This document shows positions 1 through 7,489 of a DNA stretch of 13,651 nt, piece by piece. Within the stretch, counting starts at the first letter, position 1. The number at the start of each line of letters is the position of its first letter. A program made the position numbers and the translations under genes. Source of the DNA: an uncultured bacterium (GTDB lineage: Bacteria > Fidelibacterota > Marinisomatia > Marinisomatales > UBA1611); NCBI GenBank assembly GCA_938092125.1, contig CALKMQ010000097.1:1-13651 (forward strand), given 5' to 3'. The notes beneath the pieces were generated by a model, which did no database searches, had not been told where the DNA came from, and saw only the letters and a program-made list of their open reading frames with translations.

Positions 1-1
1 T

Positions 2-316
2 AATGGCCCCGCTTTCAGCACTCATAAAAATGGTGAGCGCAAAGAAAAAGGTGATATCGTTAATGGTGCTAAATCAGGTACTTGGTCTGGTTGGGACGAT
101 AAAGGAAATTTAAAATATAAAGGCGATTATTTAGATAACAAAGAAGATGGAAAATGGATGGGATATCATGCAAATGGTAAGACTAAGTATGAAGGCTTGT
201 ATAAAGAAGGGAAGCAGATAGGTGAATGGAAATACTTCAATAAGCGAGGTAAAATAACGACTGAGGAAGAATATAATTCTGATGGTATAGTTGTAAGGTC
301 AAAGAACTTTAAATAG
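2..316 (+). CDS. MORN-variant repeat protein, 5'-truncated
   Basis: The frame is open from the window edge to a TAG stop, giving the last 104 residues of a protein whose start lies outside. The translation shows short tandem units of the MORN-variant type (YwqK-like): a glycine, an aromatic residue, then a pattern such as GKWMGYHANGKTKYEGLY followed by GKQIGEWKYFNKRGKI. Units recur about every 22-24 residues (roughly residues 26-45, 46-70 and 70-92 of the visible part). Such repeats fold as beta-hairpin stacks. In Bacteroidota-type genomes they are common in secreted or surface proteins, and they are often labelled 'YwqK family antitoxin' without evidence for that role. No function can be assigned. 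The next gene is convergent, with its stop only three bases away. Confidence 0.8.
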   Translation, partial: NGPAFSTHKNGERKEKGDIVNGAKSGTWSGWDDKGNLKYKGDYLDNKEDGKWMGYHANGKTKYEGLYKEGKQIGEWKYFNKRGKITTEEEYNSDGIVVRSKNFK

Positions 317-319
317 TTT

Positions 320-856
320 TTATTTATTTGACTCTTGAAAATCTTTGTGAATTTTAGCAAGTTTTACGTACTTATCTGCCCAATCTATATTTTGAGCTAA
401 AACTGTTTCGGGTAGTTTTTTTACAACTTTCCCCGGAACACCTACGACAAGCTCGCAGGGCTTTACAATCATGTTCTCTTTTACAACAGCACCTGCTCCT
501 ACAACAGCTCCAGAACCAATAACTGCACCGTTCATAATTATTGCCCCCATCCCGATTAGTGCACCATCTTCAATCTTGCAGCCATGTATAATGGCATTAT
601 GGCCTATAGTTACATCATTCCTTATAACTACACCTTGATCATTTTCCAAATGTATTACAGAATTGTCTTGTACATTTGATCTTGCACCAATAACAATTCG
701 GTTAATATCTCCTCTAACAACAGTGTTATACCAAATCGAAGAATCTTCATGCAGCACTACATCGCCGATTATTCTTGCGCCTTCAGCAATGAATGCAGAA
801 TCATGTATTGTGGATTTTTTAATTTTTACATTATCTCTTAATTCTGTTTTTTCCAT
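320..856 (-). CDS. Gamma-class carbonic anhydrase family protein (left-handed beta-helix)
   Basis: A 178-residue protein of typical family length (CamH/YrdA/PaaY group). It has the hexapeptide-repeat pattern of a left-handed beta-helix across roughly residues 20-150 and a C-terminal helix that would pack against the trimer. The three zinc-ligand histidines of the family are present: H69 in VIHLEND, and H86 and H91 in TIGHNAIIHGC. The usual R48, D50 and Q63 of the active-site network (VVRGD, NVQDN) are also present. By family knowledge it is a cytoplasmic trimer binding metal between subunits. Some members hydrate CO2 reversibly, while others (PaaY, YrdA) show weak or different activity, so the exact reaction is unproven. 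The ATG at 856-854 is the natural start. It is transcribed divergently from the membrane protein at 938 and converges on the MORN-repeat gene. Confidence 0.93.
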   Translation of the reverse strand: MEKTELRDNVKIKKSTIHDSAFIAEGARIIGDVVLHEDSSIWYNTVVRGDINRIVIGARSNVQDNSVIHLENDQGVVIRNDVTIGHNAIIHGCKIEDGALIGMGAIIMNGAVIGSGAVVGAGAVVKENMIVKPCELVVGVPGKVVKKLPETVLAQNIDWADKYVKLAKIHKDFQESNK

Positions 857-875
857 AAGTAAATACTAATTCATT

Positions 876-921
876 TATAGAATATCTCAAAATCATAAAT
901 CTGTTTTTGAATGATTCTATA
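876..921. repeat. Imperfect inverted repeat in a divergent promoter region
   Basis: The 81 bases between the carbonic anhydrase start and the ATG at 938 hold two 17-base arms (876-892 and 905-921). They match as inverted copies at 14 of 17 positions, around a 12-base spacer. The 9-base direct repeat ATACTAATT also flanks this structure (863-871 and 919-927). The region must carry promoters in both directions, so the repeat could be a regulator site. It is AT-rich, so chance is not excluded. No regulator is identified. Confidence 0.4.
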
Positions 922-937
922 CTAATTTTTGTTTGTT

Positions 938-2611
938 ATGCTGATACAATATCAAAAGATTAAAAATATAATTATTAACTACTCGCATGCTTTTTTAATT
1001 ATTTTATGTTTTTTATATTTATTACCATCGCTAACCATAGGTTTCATCTCAGATGATGTAAAATTTGCAGTTTTTTACAATGATTATGGATTTTTTGAGA
1101 ACCTTAAAAATATTTGGCTGTCCCCGAACGAGTTTTTTAATAAAAGTTATACATTAAAGCCTATCATAGATTCAATTACTTTAATAGAATCTTCAATATG
1201 GGGACTAAATCCATTTTGGTATCATTTAACTAATGTCTCTTTTCATATTTTTAATGTCATCCTTATTTATCAGTTTTCATTTGTATTGCTAAAGTGTAGA
1301 GAATTATCATTCATCTGTGCAGTAATATTTATTATCCACCCTATTATGACCAGTTCTACATTTTGGATTAATAGTAGAGCCGAACTCGTTGCATGCAGTT
1401 TTTATTTATTATCATTGATAACATTATTTAGATATTTTGCGAAAGAGCGGTTAAGCTTATTGATATTATCTCAACTTTTTTTCTTTTTTGCTTTATTGTC
1501 TAAGGAGACAAGTATTGTTTTACCCTTTGCTCAGTATTGTTTGGTTGCTTGGGAAAAAAATAAATTAGTAGAAAAAGGTAGACGCCGCAGGATTTTATGG
1601 AAGCTTTTTGCAGGAAACATTTTAACTGTTTTGATTATTTTATTTTTTTTGATCAGCACATATAACCAAGCTCGATTTTTTACAACTGATAATTATAATT
1701 TAAGTCAGCTTTCCCAATTTTTAACAAATCCAATAATTAGTGGTTTGTCAATACTTCTTCCTTTTAATTATAATTGGTTTGAAACTATACTTTTTGAAAA
1801 AAAATATTATTTGATAGTCTTTATAATTCCGTTTTTTATAAGGTCTCTATTCTTTATTTATTCAAACAATGATAAATATTATAAATACATCATATCATTT
1901 ATACTATTCTTTATACCAATTCTTTTTACAAGTAGCTCATCAAAAACAGGGGATACGTACCTGGCATCATGTTTTTTTGCAATATTTGTGGGTGCAATCA
2001 TTTATAGATCTTACCGGAAGTCAAAAATCATCTTTCTAGTTTTAATATTTTATGCATCAACTCTATTTATCGGAAGTATCAATAATTATAAAGTTTGGGT
2101 AGACAACACACTAATTAATAAGATGCTTGTAAATGGACTTGAAAATGAAATGAATAAGAATTCTAATTTTAATACTTATGTGGTTTTAAACTTCCCATCA
2201 AAAATTAATTATGCACCAACCTTAACAATAGACTTAGAACCTTTTATGAATTTAAAAACAAAATCTAACCGAAGAATTGTAAATCCAGTTTTTATTGCAC
2301 ATGATAATGAAATTAAGCCAACAGCTATTCATCATTCTAAAGAAGGCCTTGTTTTAAATGCCTGTGAAGAAAGTTCATATTTTCTTTTGAAAAAAAAATC
2401 ATTTATTCCAGGAGAAATTCTCGAAATCAAGGACGGAAAGATAATAATTCAAAAAATAAATGAAAAGGGTAAAGCAATTAGAATAATTTTAAAATTAAAA
2501 AATGACCTATTAGGATCAAATATTTGTTACCTTTATTTTGATGAAAATAGCTTGCAATATAAAGTATTCGATTTCTTAAATAGTTACAATAAGTCTAAAG
2601 TACAACTTTAA
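938..2611 (+). CDS. Polytopic membrane protein, GT-C (PMT/TMTC-like) glycosyltransferase type
   Basis: About 557 residues with many hydrophobic segments over the first ~400 residues and a soluble C-terminal portion of ~150 residues. After the first membrane segment comes an acidic pair (D39-D40 in FISDD). This is followed by a loop and the segment NPFWYHLTNVSFHIFNVIL, much like the first periplasmic loop and second helix of PMT/TMTC-type enzymes. In GT-C enzymes that acidic loop holds catalytic or metal-binding residues, and the donor is a polyprenyl-phosphate sugar. I infer an envelope glycosyltransferase; acceptor and sugar are unknown. The frame also opens with a TTG at 929, but the ATG at 938 is the more natural start. 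No clear Shine-Dalgarno is visible. Its own promoter would lie in the 857-937 gap. Confidence 0.75.
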   Translation: MLIQYQKIKNIIINYSHAFLIILCFLYLLPSLTIGFISDDVKFAVFYNDYGFFENLKNIWLSPNEFFNKSYTLKPIIDSITLIESSIWGLNPFWYHLTNVSFHIFNVILIYQFSFVLLKCRELSFICAVIFIIHPIMTSSTFWINSRAELVACSFYLLSLITLFRYFAKERLSLLILSQLFFFFALLSKETSIVLPFAQYCLVAWEKNKLVEKGRRRRILWKLFAGNILTVLIILFFLISTYNQARFFTTDNYNLSQLSQFLTNPIISGLSILLPFNYNWFETILFEKKYYLIVFIIPFFIRSLFFIYSNNDKYYKYIISFILFFIPILFTSSSSKTGDTYLASCFFAIFVGAIIYRSYRKSKIIFLVLIFYASTLFIGSINNYKVWVDNTLINKMLVNGLENEMNKNSNFNTYVVLNFPSKINYAPTLTIDLEPFMNLKTKSNRRIVNPVFIAHDNEIKPTAIHHSKEGLVLNACEESSYFLLKKKSFIPGEILEIKDGKIIIQKINEKGKAIRIILKLKNDLLGSNICYLYFDENSLQYKVFDFLNSYNKSKVQL

Positions 2612-2718
2612 TTAAAATTTAATAAATGCATATATATTAATAATATCGTCTTTTAAAATAATTTATTTGGAATTGTAAAATATATTATTAATTTTGGTTA
2701 GAACTACAAGGAGTTTGT

Positions 2719-3099
2719 ATGAGTCCTCAATTAGTTTTAACAGCCATTGGTGCGATAAATGTTTTGATGGGTATTGCCATTTATGTTGGTGCAGAAGGTA
2801 TCGTAAGTGGTGGAGCGTTTAGTCAGCATTTGATAAATGCTATATCCATAAAAGTTGGTACATACATGCATGAAGCAGTGGCATCATTTATGATTGCTTT
2901 TGGATTTGTTGCATTGCTTTGCAGAGATATGGAAGATGCACCTGCAAAAAAACTTCTTTTCGCGATTGGTGTAGCGTACATCATAAACCTAGCTAGCGTG
3001 CTGCTGCATGTCATAAATCCAGAAGTTCATCCTCCTATTCCTGCCGTTATTATAATGTCTGTATTAACTGGGGTAGCTTTTTATAGTGCAAAAACTTAA
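2719..3099 (+). CDS. Small four-helix integral membrane protein, unknown function
   Basis: A 126-residue protein with four predicted membrane segments (about residues 4-26, 49-68, 78-98 and 106-123). Histidines sit at 37, 51, 97 and 104, near helix ends. The start is well supported by AAGGAG at 2708-2713, five bases before the ATG. I do not recognise the family. The helical hairpin layout and histidines are loosely reminiscent of DoxX-like or DUF-type small membrane proteins, but no diagnostic motif is visible. It is followed 50 bp later by a secreted small protein with its own strong Shine-Dalgarno, and a terminator closes the pair, so the two are probably co-transcribed. Confidence 0.75.
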   Translation: MSPQLVLTAIGAINVLMGIAIYVGAEGIVSGGAFSQHLINAISIKVGTYMHEAVASFMIAFGFVALLCRDMEDAPAKKLLFAIGVAYIINLASVLLHVINPEVHPPIPAVIIMSVLTGVAFYSAKT

Positions 3100-3149
3100 A
3101 AGTAGTAAAGTGCCATTTAAACAGATAGTCAACAAATAAAGGAGATAAG

Positions 3150-3542
3150 ATGCGTTTAGTTATAAAAATAAGTTTAGTGCTTTTAATTTATAATGGTTTT
3201 CTTTCAGCTCAAATAATGGTTATTTCTCAAAACAAAGTTGTTTTTAGTAAAATGAAAGAATATCAAGAATTAATGGAGAAGCATTGGAATCCAGTTTTTG
3301 ATAAATTAGTCGATGAAGGTAAACTGAATGAAGTTGGCTCGTTGAGCCATAGCTGGGGCGATGAATGGAATGTTGTAAGTTATTATAAGGCAAAAGATCT
3401 TGCTTCTTTTGAAAAAGCATGGTCAGAGGGGTATAAAAAATTTACGGATAACACCCCACAGAATGTTCGAAATAGGATAACTGCGATGATTATTGAGCAT
3501 AAAGATAATATTTATCAAATAAAGCACTCATATTCAAAATAA
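3150..3542 (+). CDS. Secreted small protein, dimeric alpha/beta-barrel (Dabb/NIPSNAP-like) fold suspected
   Basis: 130 residues starting at an ATG preceded by AAAGGAG (3138-3144, spacing five). Residues 1-20 form a clear Sec signal peptide ending FLSA, with mature Q21. The mature ~110 residues show a beta-alpha-beta pattern: a strand QIMVISQNKVVF, an amphipathic helix with KMKEYQELMEKHWNPVF, a conserved-looking HSWGDEWNVVSYY strand (67-79), then a helix with DLASFEKAWSEGYKKF. This resembles the ferredoxin-like Dabb/NIPSNAP class, usually dimeric. The role is unknown; substrate or ligand cannot be read from the sequence. It is the second gene of the unit with the four-helix membrane protein and ends just before an intrinsic terminator. 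Confidence 0.72.
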   Translation: MRLVIKISLVLLIYNGFLSAQIMVISQNKVVFSKMKEYQELMEKHWNPVFDKLVDEGKLNEVGSLSHSWGDEWNVVSYYKAKDLASFEKAWSEGYKKFTDNTPQNVRNRITAMIIEHKDNIYQIKHSYSK

Positions 3543-3562
3543 GAATTTCATTCTTTTAATTT

Positions 3563-3590
3563 AAAAGCTCGTCTTTGACGGGCTTTTTTT
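3563..3590 (+). terminator. Intrinsic terminator after the two-gene unit
   Basis: The hairpin AAGCTCGTC / GACGGGCTT has a TTT loop and one G-T pair. It is extended by A-T pairs and followed by a run of seven or more T. It lies 20 bp after the stop of the secreted small protein and separates that unit from the iron locus. Confidence 0.85.
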
Positions 3591-3633
3591 AATATTTTTT
3601 TTGCATTAGTTAAATAGTTGTACTTAAATTTAA

Positions 3634-3648
3634 TGAGATTAAGTCTCA
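3634..3648 (+). promoter_or_regulatory. Candidate Fur-type operator upstream of the FTR1 permease
   Basis: The 15-mer TGAGATTAAGTCTCA has the 7-1-7 inverted-repeat layout of a Fur box; the arms pair at 6 of 7 positions. It matches the classical TGATAATnATTATCA at 10 of 14 defined bases. A second, related copy lies before the DUF4856 gene; over the extended element (3632-3652 against 7473-7493) 18 of 21 bases agree. A TATATA at 3662-3667 is a possible -10, which would place the motif over the -35 region, as expected for a repressor site. Fur identity is inferred from the motif and the iron-related genes; DtxR/MntR-type regulators are the alternative. Confidence 0.6.
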
Positions 3649-3683
3649 ATAAAGATAGCATTATATAAAAACACAAACAAACT

Positions 3684-3768
3684 TAGCAATTTAGGCCTGA
3701 CCTCTCTTTGATTTATAAGTCTACACTCCAAGAGCCTGTTCCAACTCAGAGTCTGGGCCTAATTGCTA
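3684..3768 (+). promoter_or_regulatory. Structured 5' leader of the FTR1 permease gene (long imperfect stem)
   Basis: Bases 3684-3697 (TAGCAATTTAGGCC) can pair with 3756-3768 (GGCCTAATTGCTA) as 13 base pairs with one bulged T. They enclose a 58-base loop that can form a smaller helix (CTCTT at 3703-3707 with AAGAG at 3729-3733). The stem ends 18 bases before the ATG, and the base of the helix contains the TTG that would otherwise lengthen the permease frame. It lies downstream of the putative operator and -10, so it would be in the mRNA leader. It could be a riboswitch-like or attenuating leader, or a leftover of a small inverted-repeat element. I do not recognise a known riboswitch class. 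Confidence 0.45.
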
Positions 3769-3786
3769 GAAACAGAAAAAAATAAA

Positions 3787-4731
3787 ATGGCAGAATTAAT
3801 AATTGTATTTAGAGAAGTTCTTGAGGGTTCTCTAATAGTAGGTATCCTTTATACTTATTTAAAAAAAACAAATCAGTCTGAAGCTATTATTCGATTGTGG
3901 CAGGGCGTTGCAGCAGCATTAGTTGCTAGTGTAATTGGTTCATTCCTTTTTCAAATATTTGCGAATGGATTTGAAGGTAAGTCAGCTAAATTATTTGAGG
4001 GGATTGTAATGATAATTGCAGCTGCTATCTTGGGGTCAATGATTGTCTGGATGGCAAAAAACAGGAACATAGCTGGTGACCTTAAAGAAAAAGCGGATAA
4101 TGCGTTATCGAGTGATAAGGTAGGGTATAGTATTTTCGCTTTATCTTTTATTTCGGTTTTTAGAGAAGGTATAGAAACAATTCTCTTTTTATACGGAATC
4201 ATCATAAAAGAAGGTGGCTTAAATATTGTTTTGTCTCTTGTCGGCGCTGCTCTCGGCATTGGGTTGTCATTTATGATTTTTATACAAGGCCGTAAGGTTC
4301 CTCTGAAAACTTTTTTTAACGTGACCTCAGGTGTTTTAGTATTTGTTGCTGCAGGCATGTTCACATATGGAGTTCACGAACTTGAGTCTGCAAATATAAT
4401 TCCTTATTACGGTGGTAAAATTAAAATAGATAATAATAATATAATTGCGACAAGAATGAATGGAGATATGAAAGTATTTACTATAAGCGATAGTGAAAAT
4501 AATCGGGCAACAGTGGTCAATAAAGCAAGTAAGTGGGCTTCTCGAATTTGGGATTTAAACCCGCCAAAAAATGAAGACGGCACTTACCCTGTCATGCATG
4601 ATAAAGGAGCTGTAGGGGGCTTAATGAAAGGCTTGTTTGGTTACAATGGTGATCCCAGTATGATCGAAGTAATCGCCTGGATTTTCGTCGCTTTAGGCCT
4701 TGGCTTTTCATGGAGAAAGGCAGCAGCATGA
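3787..4731 (+). CDS. FTR1/EfeU-family high-affinity iron permease
   Basis: A 314-residue inner-membrane protein with the family's duplicated REXXE iron-ligand motifs: REVLE at 9-13 and REGIE at 126-130, each inside a helix. About seven membrane segments are visible, followed by conserved tail signatures HELESANIIP (197-206), WDLNPP (255-260) and GLFGYNGDPSMIEV (281-294). Family members move Fe3+ inward, in EfeUOB-type systems together with periplasmic partners. The ATG at 3787 is chosen because it gives the classical MAELIIVFREVLE start; the frame runs up to a TTG at 3763, but that codon sits in the leader stem. An unusual hydrophilic stretch of about 40 residues (207-246) is inserted between NIIP and the WDLNPP signature. 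The stop overlaps the next gene's ATG (ATGA), suggesting translational coupling. A candidate Fur operator lies upstream. Confidence 0.95.
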   Translation: MAELIIVFREVLEGSLIVGILYTYLKKTNQSEAIIRLWQGVAAALVASVIGSFLFQIFANGFEGKSAKLFEGIVMIIAAAILGSMIVWMAKNRNIAGDLKEKADNALSSDKVGYSIFALSFISVFREGIETILFLYGIIIKEGGLNIVLSLVGAALGIGLSFMIFIQGRKVPLKTFFNVTSGVLVFVAAGMFTYGVHELESANIIPYYGGKIKIDNNNIIATRMNGDMKVFTISDSENNRATVVNKASKWASRIWDLNPPKNEDGTYPVMHDKGAVGGLMKGLFGYNGDPSMIEVIAWIFVALGLGFSWRKAAA

Positions 4732-4925
4732 TAAAAAACCTATCGAAAGTACCTTCTTCTTTAATAATAGCTTCACTTTCATTAGTTTTGTTTTTTGGTT
4801 GCGAGGATGATGCAATTCTTGAACCTCAAGCTGACACGGGTTCAGATAGTGGCAGTTATGGCTTATTACTTCTAGAAAATGATTCTGAATTAGATGAGTT
4901 TGAAGAGAATCCTGAAATATTCTAG
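4728..4925 (+). CDS. Very short acidic lipoprotein between the permease and the receptor
   Basis: 65 residues. The ATG at 4728 overlaps the permease stop as ATGA and is preceded by GAGAAAGG (4713-4720). A longer frame from 4710 exists but lacks these features. Residues 1-24 form a lipoprotein signal peptide with lipobox LFFG-C25. The mature 41 residues contain 14 Asp/Glu and no Lys/Arg, with the acidic tail LDEFEENPEIF. I recognise no family. Its composition, lipid anchor and position between an iron permease and a TonB receptor suggest a metal-binding or docking role in the periplasm, but this is inference. Position +2 after Cys is Glu, so inner-membrane retention by an Asp+2-like rule is not evident, and sorting in this lineage is unknown. 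Confidence 0.78.
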   Translation: MIKNLSKVPSSLIIASLSLVLFFGCEDDAILEPQADTGSDSGSYGLLLLENDSELDEFEENPEIF

Positions 4926-4934
4926 AAAAAATAT

Positions 4935-7415
4935 ATGAATAGAATATTACTCAAAATCATGATTGCTTCTTTAGGTCTTCCTTCTTCCTCGTTTTTACTT
5001 GCTGACGACGATCAAAATAGTGTTAAAGGATCAGTAATAAACAACAGCCAAGGAATACCACTGCAAGGAGCGAATGTTGAGCTTATGGGTGATAACAGTC
5101 AAAAATATGGAGTAACCACTGATAAAGAAGGAAAATTTAACATTGATGATATAGAAGATGGAAAATATAAGATTAGTATAAGTTTCATAGGCTTTGAAGA
5201 TTACAGAGAAGATGTCGCTATAGAATCTGGCAAATCTTACAAAATTGATGCTGTTCTCGAAATTCAGCCAATTGTCATGAGTCGTTTAGAAATTATAAGT
5301 GATGCAACCGCACCTTATCAGAACTTACCGGGTGCTGCAACTGTTATGGGTATGCAAACAATAAAACTTGTTAACCCCTTAGGAACGCAAGAAATGTTAG
5401 AACATATACCTGGTATTAATGGCTTTGCCGATGATGGAATTGGAAACTCCCGAATTAGTATTGGCATTAGAGGTTTGAACCCCAGGCGTAGTTCACGAGT
5501 ATTAATTTTAGAAGATGGAGTGCCAATTCAGCCAGCGTTATATGTTTACCCTAACATGTATTATAACCCTCCTGCAGAACGGGTTGACCGATTAGAAGTG
5601 ATCAAAGGCAGTGGTGCTATTAATTTTGGACCTCAAACTATGGGGGGAGTAATAAATTATTTCACTCGCAGACCAAGAAATGATTTTGGAGGTACTTTCA
5701 AAATAACTGCTGGAGAGAATGGTTTTGCTAGTATTTTTTCTGAAATTGGTGGTTCTCAAAATGAAAAACTAAAACCAGAATTGCAACTTTTATACAAGAG
5801 AGGAGATGGATTTAGGCAGAATAATGAATTTGAACAAATTAATGCAACCTTGAAAATTAATTATTTACCTTCATTAAATAAGAATGTGTATCTCAAATCA
5901 AATATCAATTATGAAAATTCAAATGCTACTTACACTGGATTAACAGAATGGTCATTTGAAAACGATCCTAAATTCAATCCAAAAGAGAATGATAACTTCA
6001 AGATTTTTAGAGCTTCTCTCGATTTAATACAATCAGAACGCTTGAGTTCAGTTTTATCAAAAAACACAACTGCTTTTACGAGTTATTTTGATAGGCGGTG
6101 GTGGAGAGAAAATGATGTTTTCATACTAGCGTCTGATCTCGGTAAAGAAAGCCCAAACCCAGCAAATTATTACGACCCTTATGATTTAGTGAGAGTAGGC
6201 AACGGGCAAGACAGTTTTGGGATACTCAGAGCATTTTATGTTGCTGGCTACGAGCAGTCATATCGTTTAAAGCATTTGCTTTTTGAAAAACAATCCACCT
6301 TGGAAATTGGTGCTCGAATATATTGGGAGCGTTTTATCGATGATAAGAAACAAGGCGATAGTCCAAATAGTCGTGACGGCATTTATTTTATACCAGCTAC
6401 ATCTGAAGACGAGGCTCCAAGAATAGTTGGTCAAAGCCATCATTATGAGACAATGGCTTTCAGTGGCTTCTTAAGCGAATCAATAGAATTTGGCTCTTTT
6501 GATGTTCGCCCAGGTGTTCGCATTGAGGTTTTTGAACAGGAGAGGATTGATCGCCTTGCTGGTTCAACTTATTTAGATAAAACAACATCTGTAATTTTAC
6601 CAGGAGTTGGATTTATAAGCGAAATTCGGGGTTATAACTTTTTTGGAGGTGTCCATAGAGGTTTTACTCCGCCATCAAGTGGTGCTTTGAAGATATTAAA
6701 TTTTGGGGACGATGTTTCACGTGGCGGTTTAGATCTTAAAGCAGAAAAAAGTTGGAATAAAGAAATTGGAATCAGGGGAAATATTTCATTTATACAGTTT
6801 GAATATTCAGTTTATCATGTTGCAATAGAAAATTTAGTTGCCGCTGGAAGGGGGACTACATTTAAAAATTTAGGTAAGGCTAATACGATGGGTGTAGAAA
6901 CCAAAACCATCTTTAACTTTAGTGACTTAAACAAACGATTACCGAGCGTTGATGTTTCGTATTCTTTTTTAAAAACAGAAGTTGTAGAGGGCGAAATAAT
7001 ATCGAATATTGCTGGTTCAATTGGGAATCAAATAGATATAAGTGGTAAAGAGCTGCCATATGCGCCTTCTCACACATTGATTGCTGGTTTTTATAATGAT
7101 TTTGGTGAAAAACTATCTTTTAGAGTAGATTTTAAATATGTAAGCAAAATCTATACAGATTTTGAAAACATAGAAAAGACAAAAAATCTCGGTATTCAAG
7201 GGCCCGTTCCCGAATATGCTATTATAAATTTAAGTGCCAATTTTCAGCACAGCGAAAAATTAAGAATTTATTTATCCGGAAAAAATATTACCGATGAAAG
7301 TTATATTGGATCAAGGCTTCATTCTAATCCAGGTCAGAAAGAAGCGGGTTTAAGTTCAGGAATAATCATAGGTCCAAGAAGACAGATTAATCTTGGGTTA
7401 GAATATACTTTCTAG
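4935..7415 (+). CDS. TonB-dependent outer-membrane receptor, FecA-like, with carboxypeptidase-regulatory-like domain
   Basis: 826 residues. There is a signal peptide 1-23 (cleavage after LLA). A CarboxypepD-regulatory-like domain spans about 28-108 (GVTTDKEGKFNIDDIEDGKY core). A short linker holds a possible TonB box around 116-123, the plug domain covers about 130-247, and a 22-strand-type barrel runs to the C-terminal Phe (LGLEYTF). The plug has the strings GIRGLNPRRSSRVLILEDG (178-195) and NPPAERVDRLEVIKGSGAI (211-229), typical of FecA-type iron(III)-dicitrate/siderophore receptors. By family knowledge it imports an iron chelate into the periplasm using TonB energy; the actual ligand cannot be told. 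It starts 9 bp after the acidic lipoprotein and so should be in the same operon as the permease. No strong Shine-Dalgarno is visible. The protein is full-length with no sign of damage. Confidence 0.93.
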   Translation: MNRILLKIMIASLGLPSSSFLLADDDQNSVKGSVINNSQGIPLQGANVELMGDNSQKYGVTTDKEGKFNIDDIEDGKYKISISFIGFEDYREDVAIESGKSYKIDAVLEIQPIVMSRLEIISDATAPYQNLPGAATVMGMQTIKLVNPLGTQEMLEHIPGINGFADDGIGNSRISIGIRGLNPRRSSRVLILEDGVPIQPALYVYPNMYYNPPAERVDRLEVIKGSGAINFGPQTMGGVINYFTRRPRNDFGGTFKITAGENGFASIFSEIGGSQNEKLKPELQLLYKRGDGFRQNNEFEQINATLKINYLPSLNKNVYLKSNINYENSNATYTGLTEWSFENDPKFNPKENDNFKIFRASLDLIQSERLSSVLSKNTTAFTSYFDRRWWRENDVFILASDLGKESPNPANYYDPYDLVRVGNGQDSFGILRAFYVAGYEQSYRLKHLLFEKQSTLEIGARIYWERFIDDKKQGDSPNSRDGIYFIPATSEDEAPRIVGQSHHYETMAFSGFLSESIEFGSFDVRPGVRIEVFEQERIDRLAGSTYLDKTTSVILPGVGFISEIRGYNFFGGVHRGFTPPSSGALKILNFGDDVSRGGLDLKAEKSWNKEIGIRGNISFIQFEYSVYHVAIENLVAAGRGTTFKNLGKANTMGVETKTIFNFSDLNKRLPSVDVSYSFLKTEVVEGEIISNIAGSIGNQIDISGKELPYAPSHTLIAGFYNDFGEKLSFRVDFKYVSKIYTDFENIEKTKNLGIQGPVPEYAIINLSANFQHSEKLRIYLSGKNITDESYIGSRLHSNPGQKEAGLSSGIIIGPRRQINLGLEYTF

Positions 7416-7474
7416 GCCAATATAGACTAAAATCTTATAATAATAATTGATAAAATAATTTTTTTAATAAATAA

Positions 7475-7489
7475 TGATAATAAGACTCA
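7475..7489 (+). promoter_or_regulatory. Candidate Fur-type operator upstream of the DUF4856 lipoprotein
   Basis: TGATAATAAGACTCA has a left half-site identical to the classical Fur arm TGATAAT; the right arm matches at 4 of 7, so 11 of 14 overall. The surrounding 21 bases agree at 18 positions with the element before the permease gene. It sits 25 bp before the ATG at 7515, within the 99-bp gap after the receptor, indicating a separately regulated promoter for the lipoprotein. Low-complexity AT sequence raises the chance of coincidence, but the matching copy upstream of the permease argues against it. Confidence 0.55.

Noticed and set aside
929..937. TTG start that would lengthen the GT-C-like protein by three residues
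   Set aside because: There is no Shine-Dalgarno and the ATG three codons later is a better start; the difference is trivial for function.
2636..2692. Eleven-base inverted repeat ATTAATAATAT / ATATTATTAAT upstream of the four-helix membrane protein
   Set aside because: It consists only of A and T in low-complexity sequence with a long spacer, so chance is the likely explanation.
3763..3786. TTG start extending the FTR1 permease by eight residues
   Set aside because: It lies inside the right arm of the leader stem, and the family normally begins right at the hydrophobic REXXE helix, as the ATG at 3787 gives.
3951..4364. 137-codon reverse-strand frame inside the permease gene
   Set aside because: It is a shadow of a well-supported coding frame, has no recognisable domain and no ribosome-binding site.
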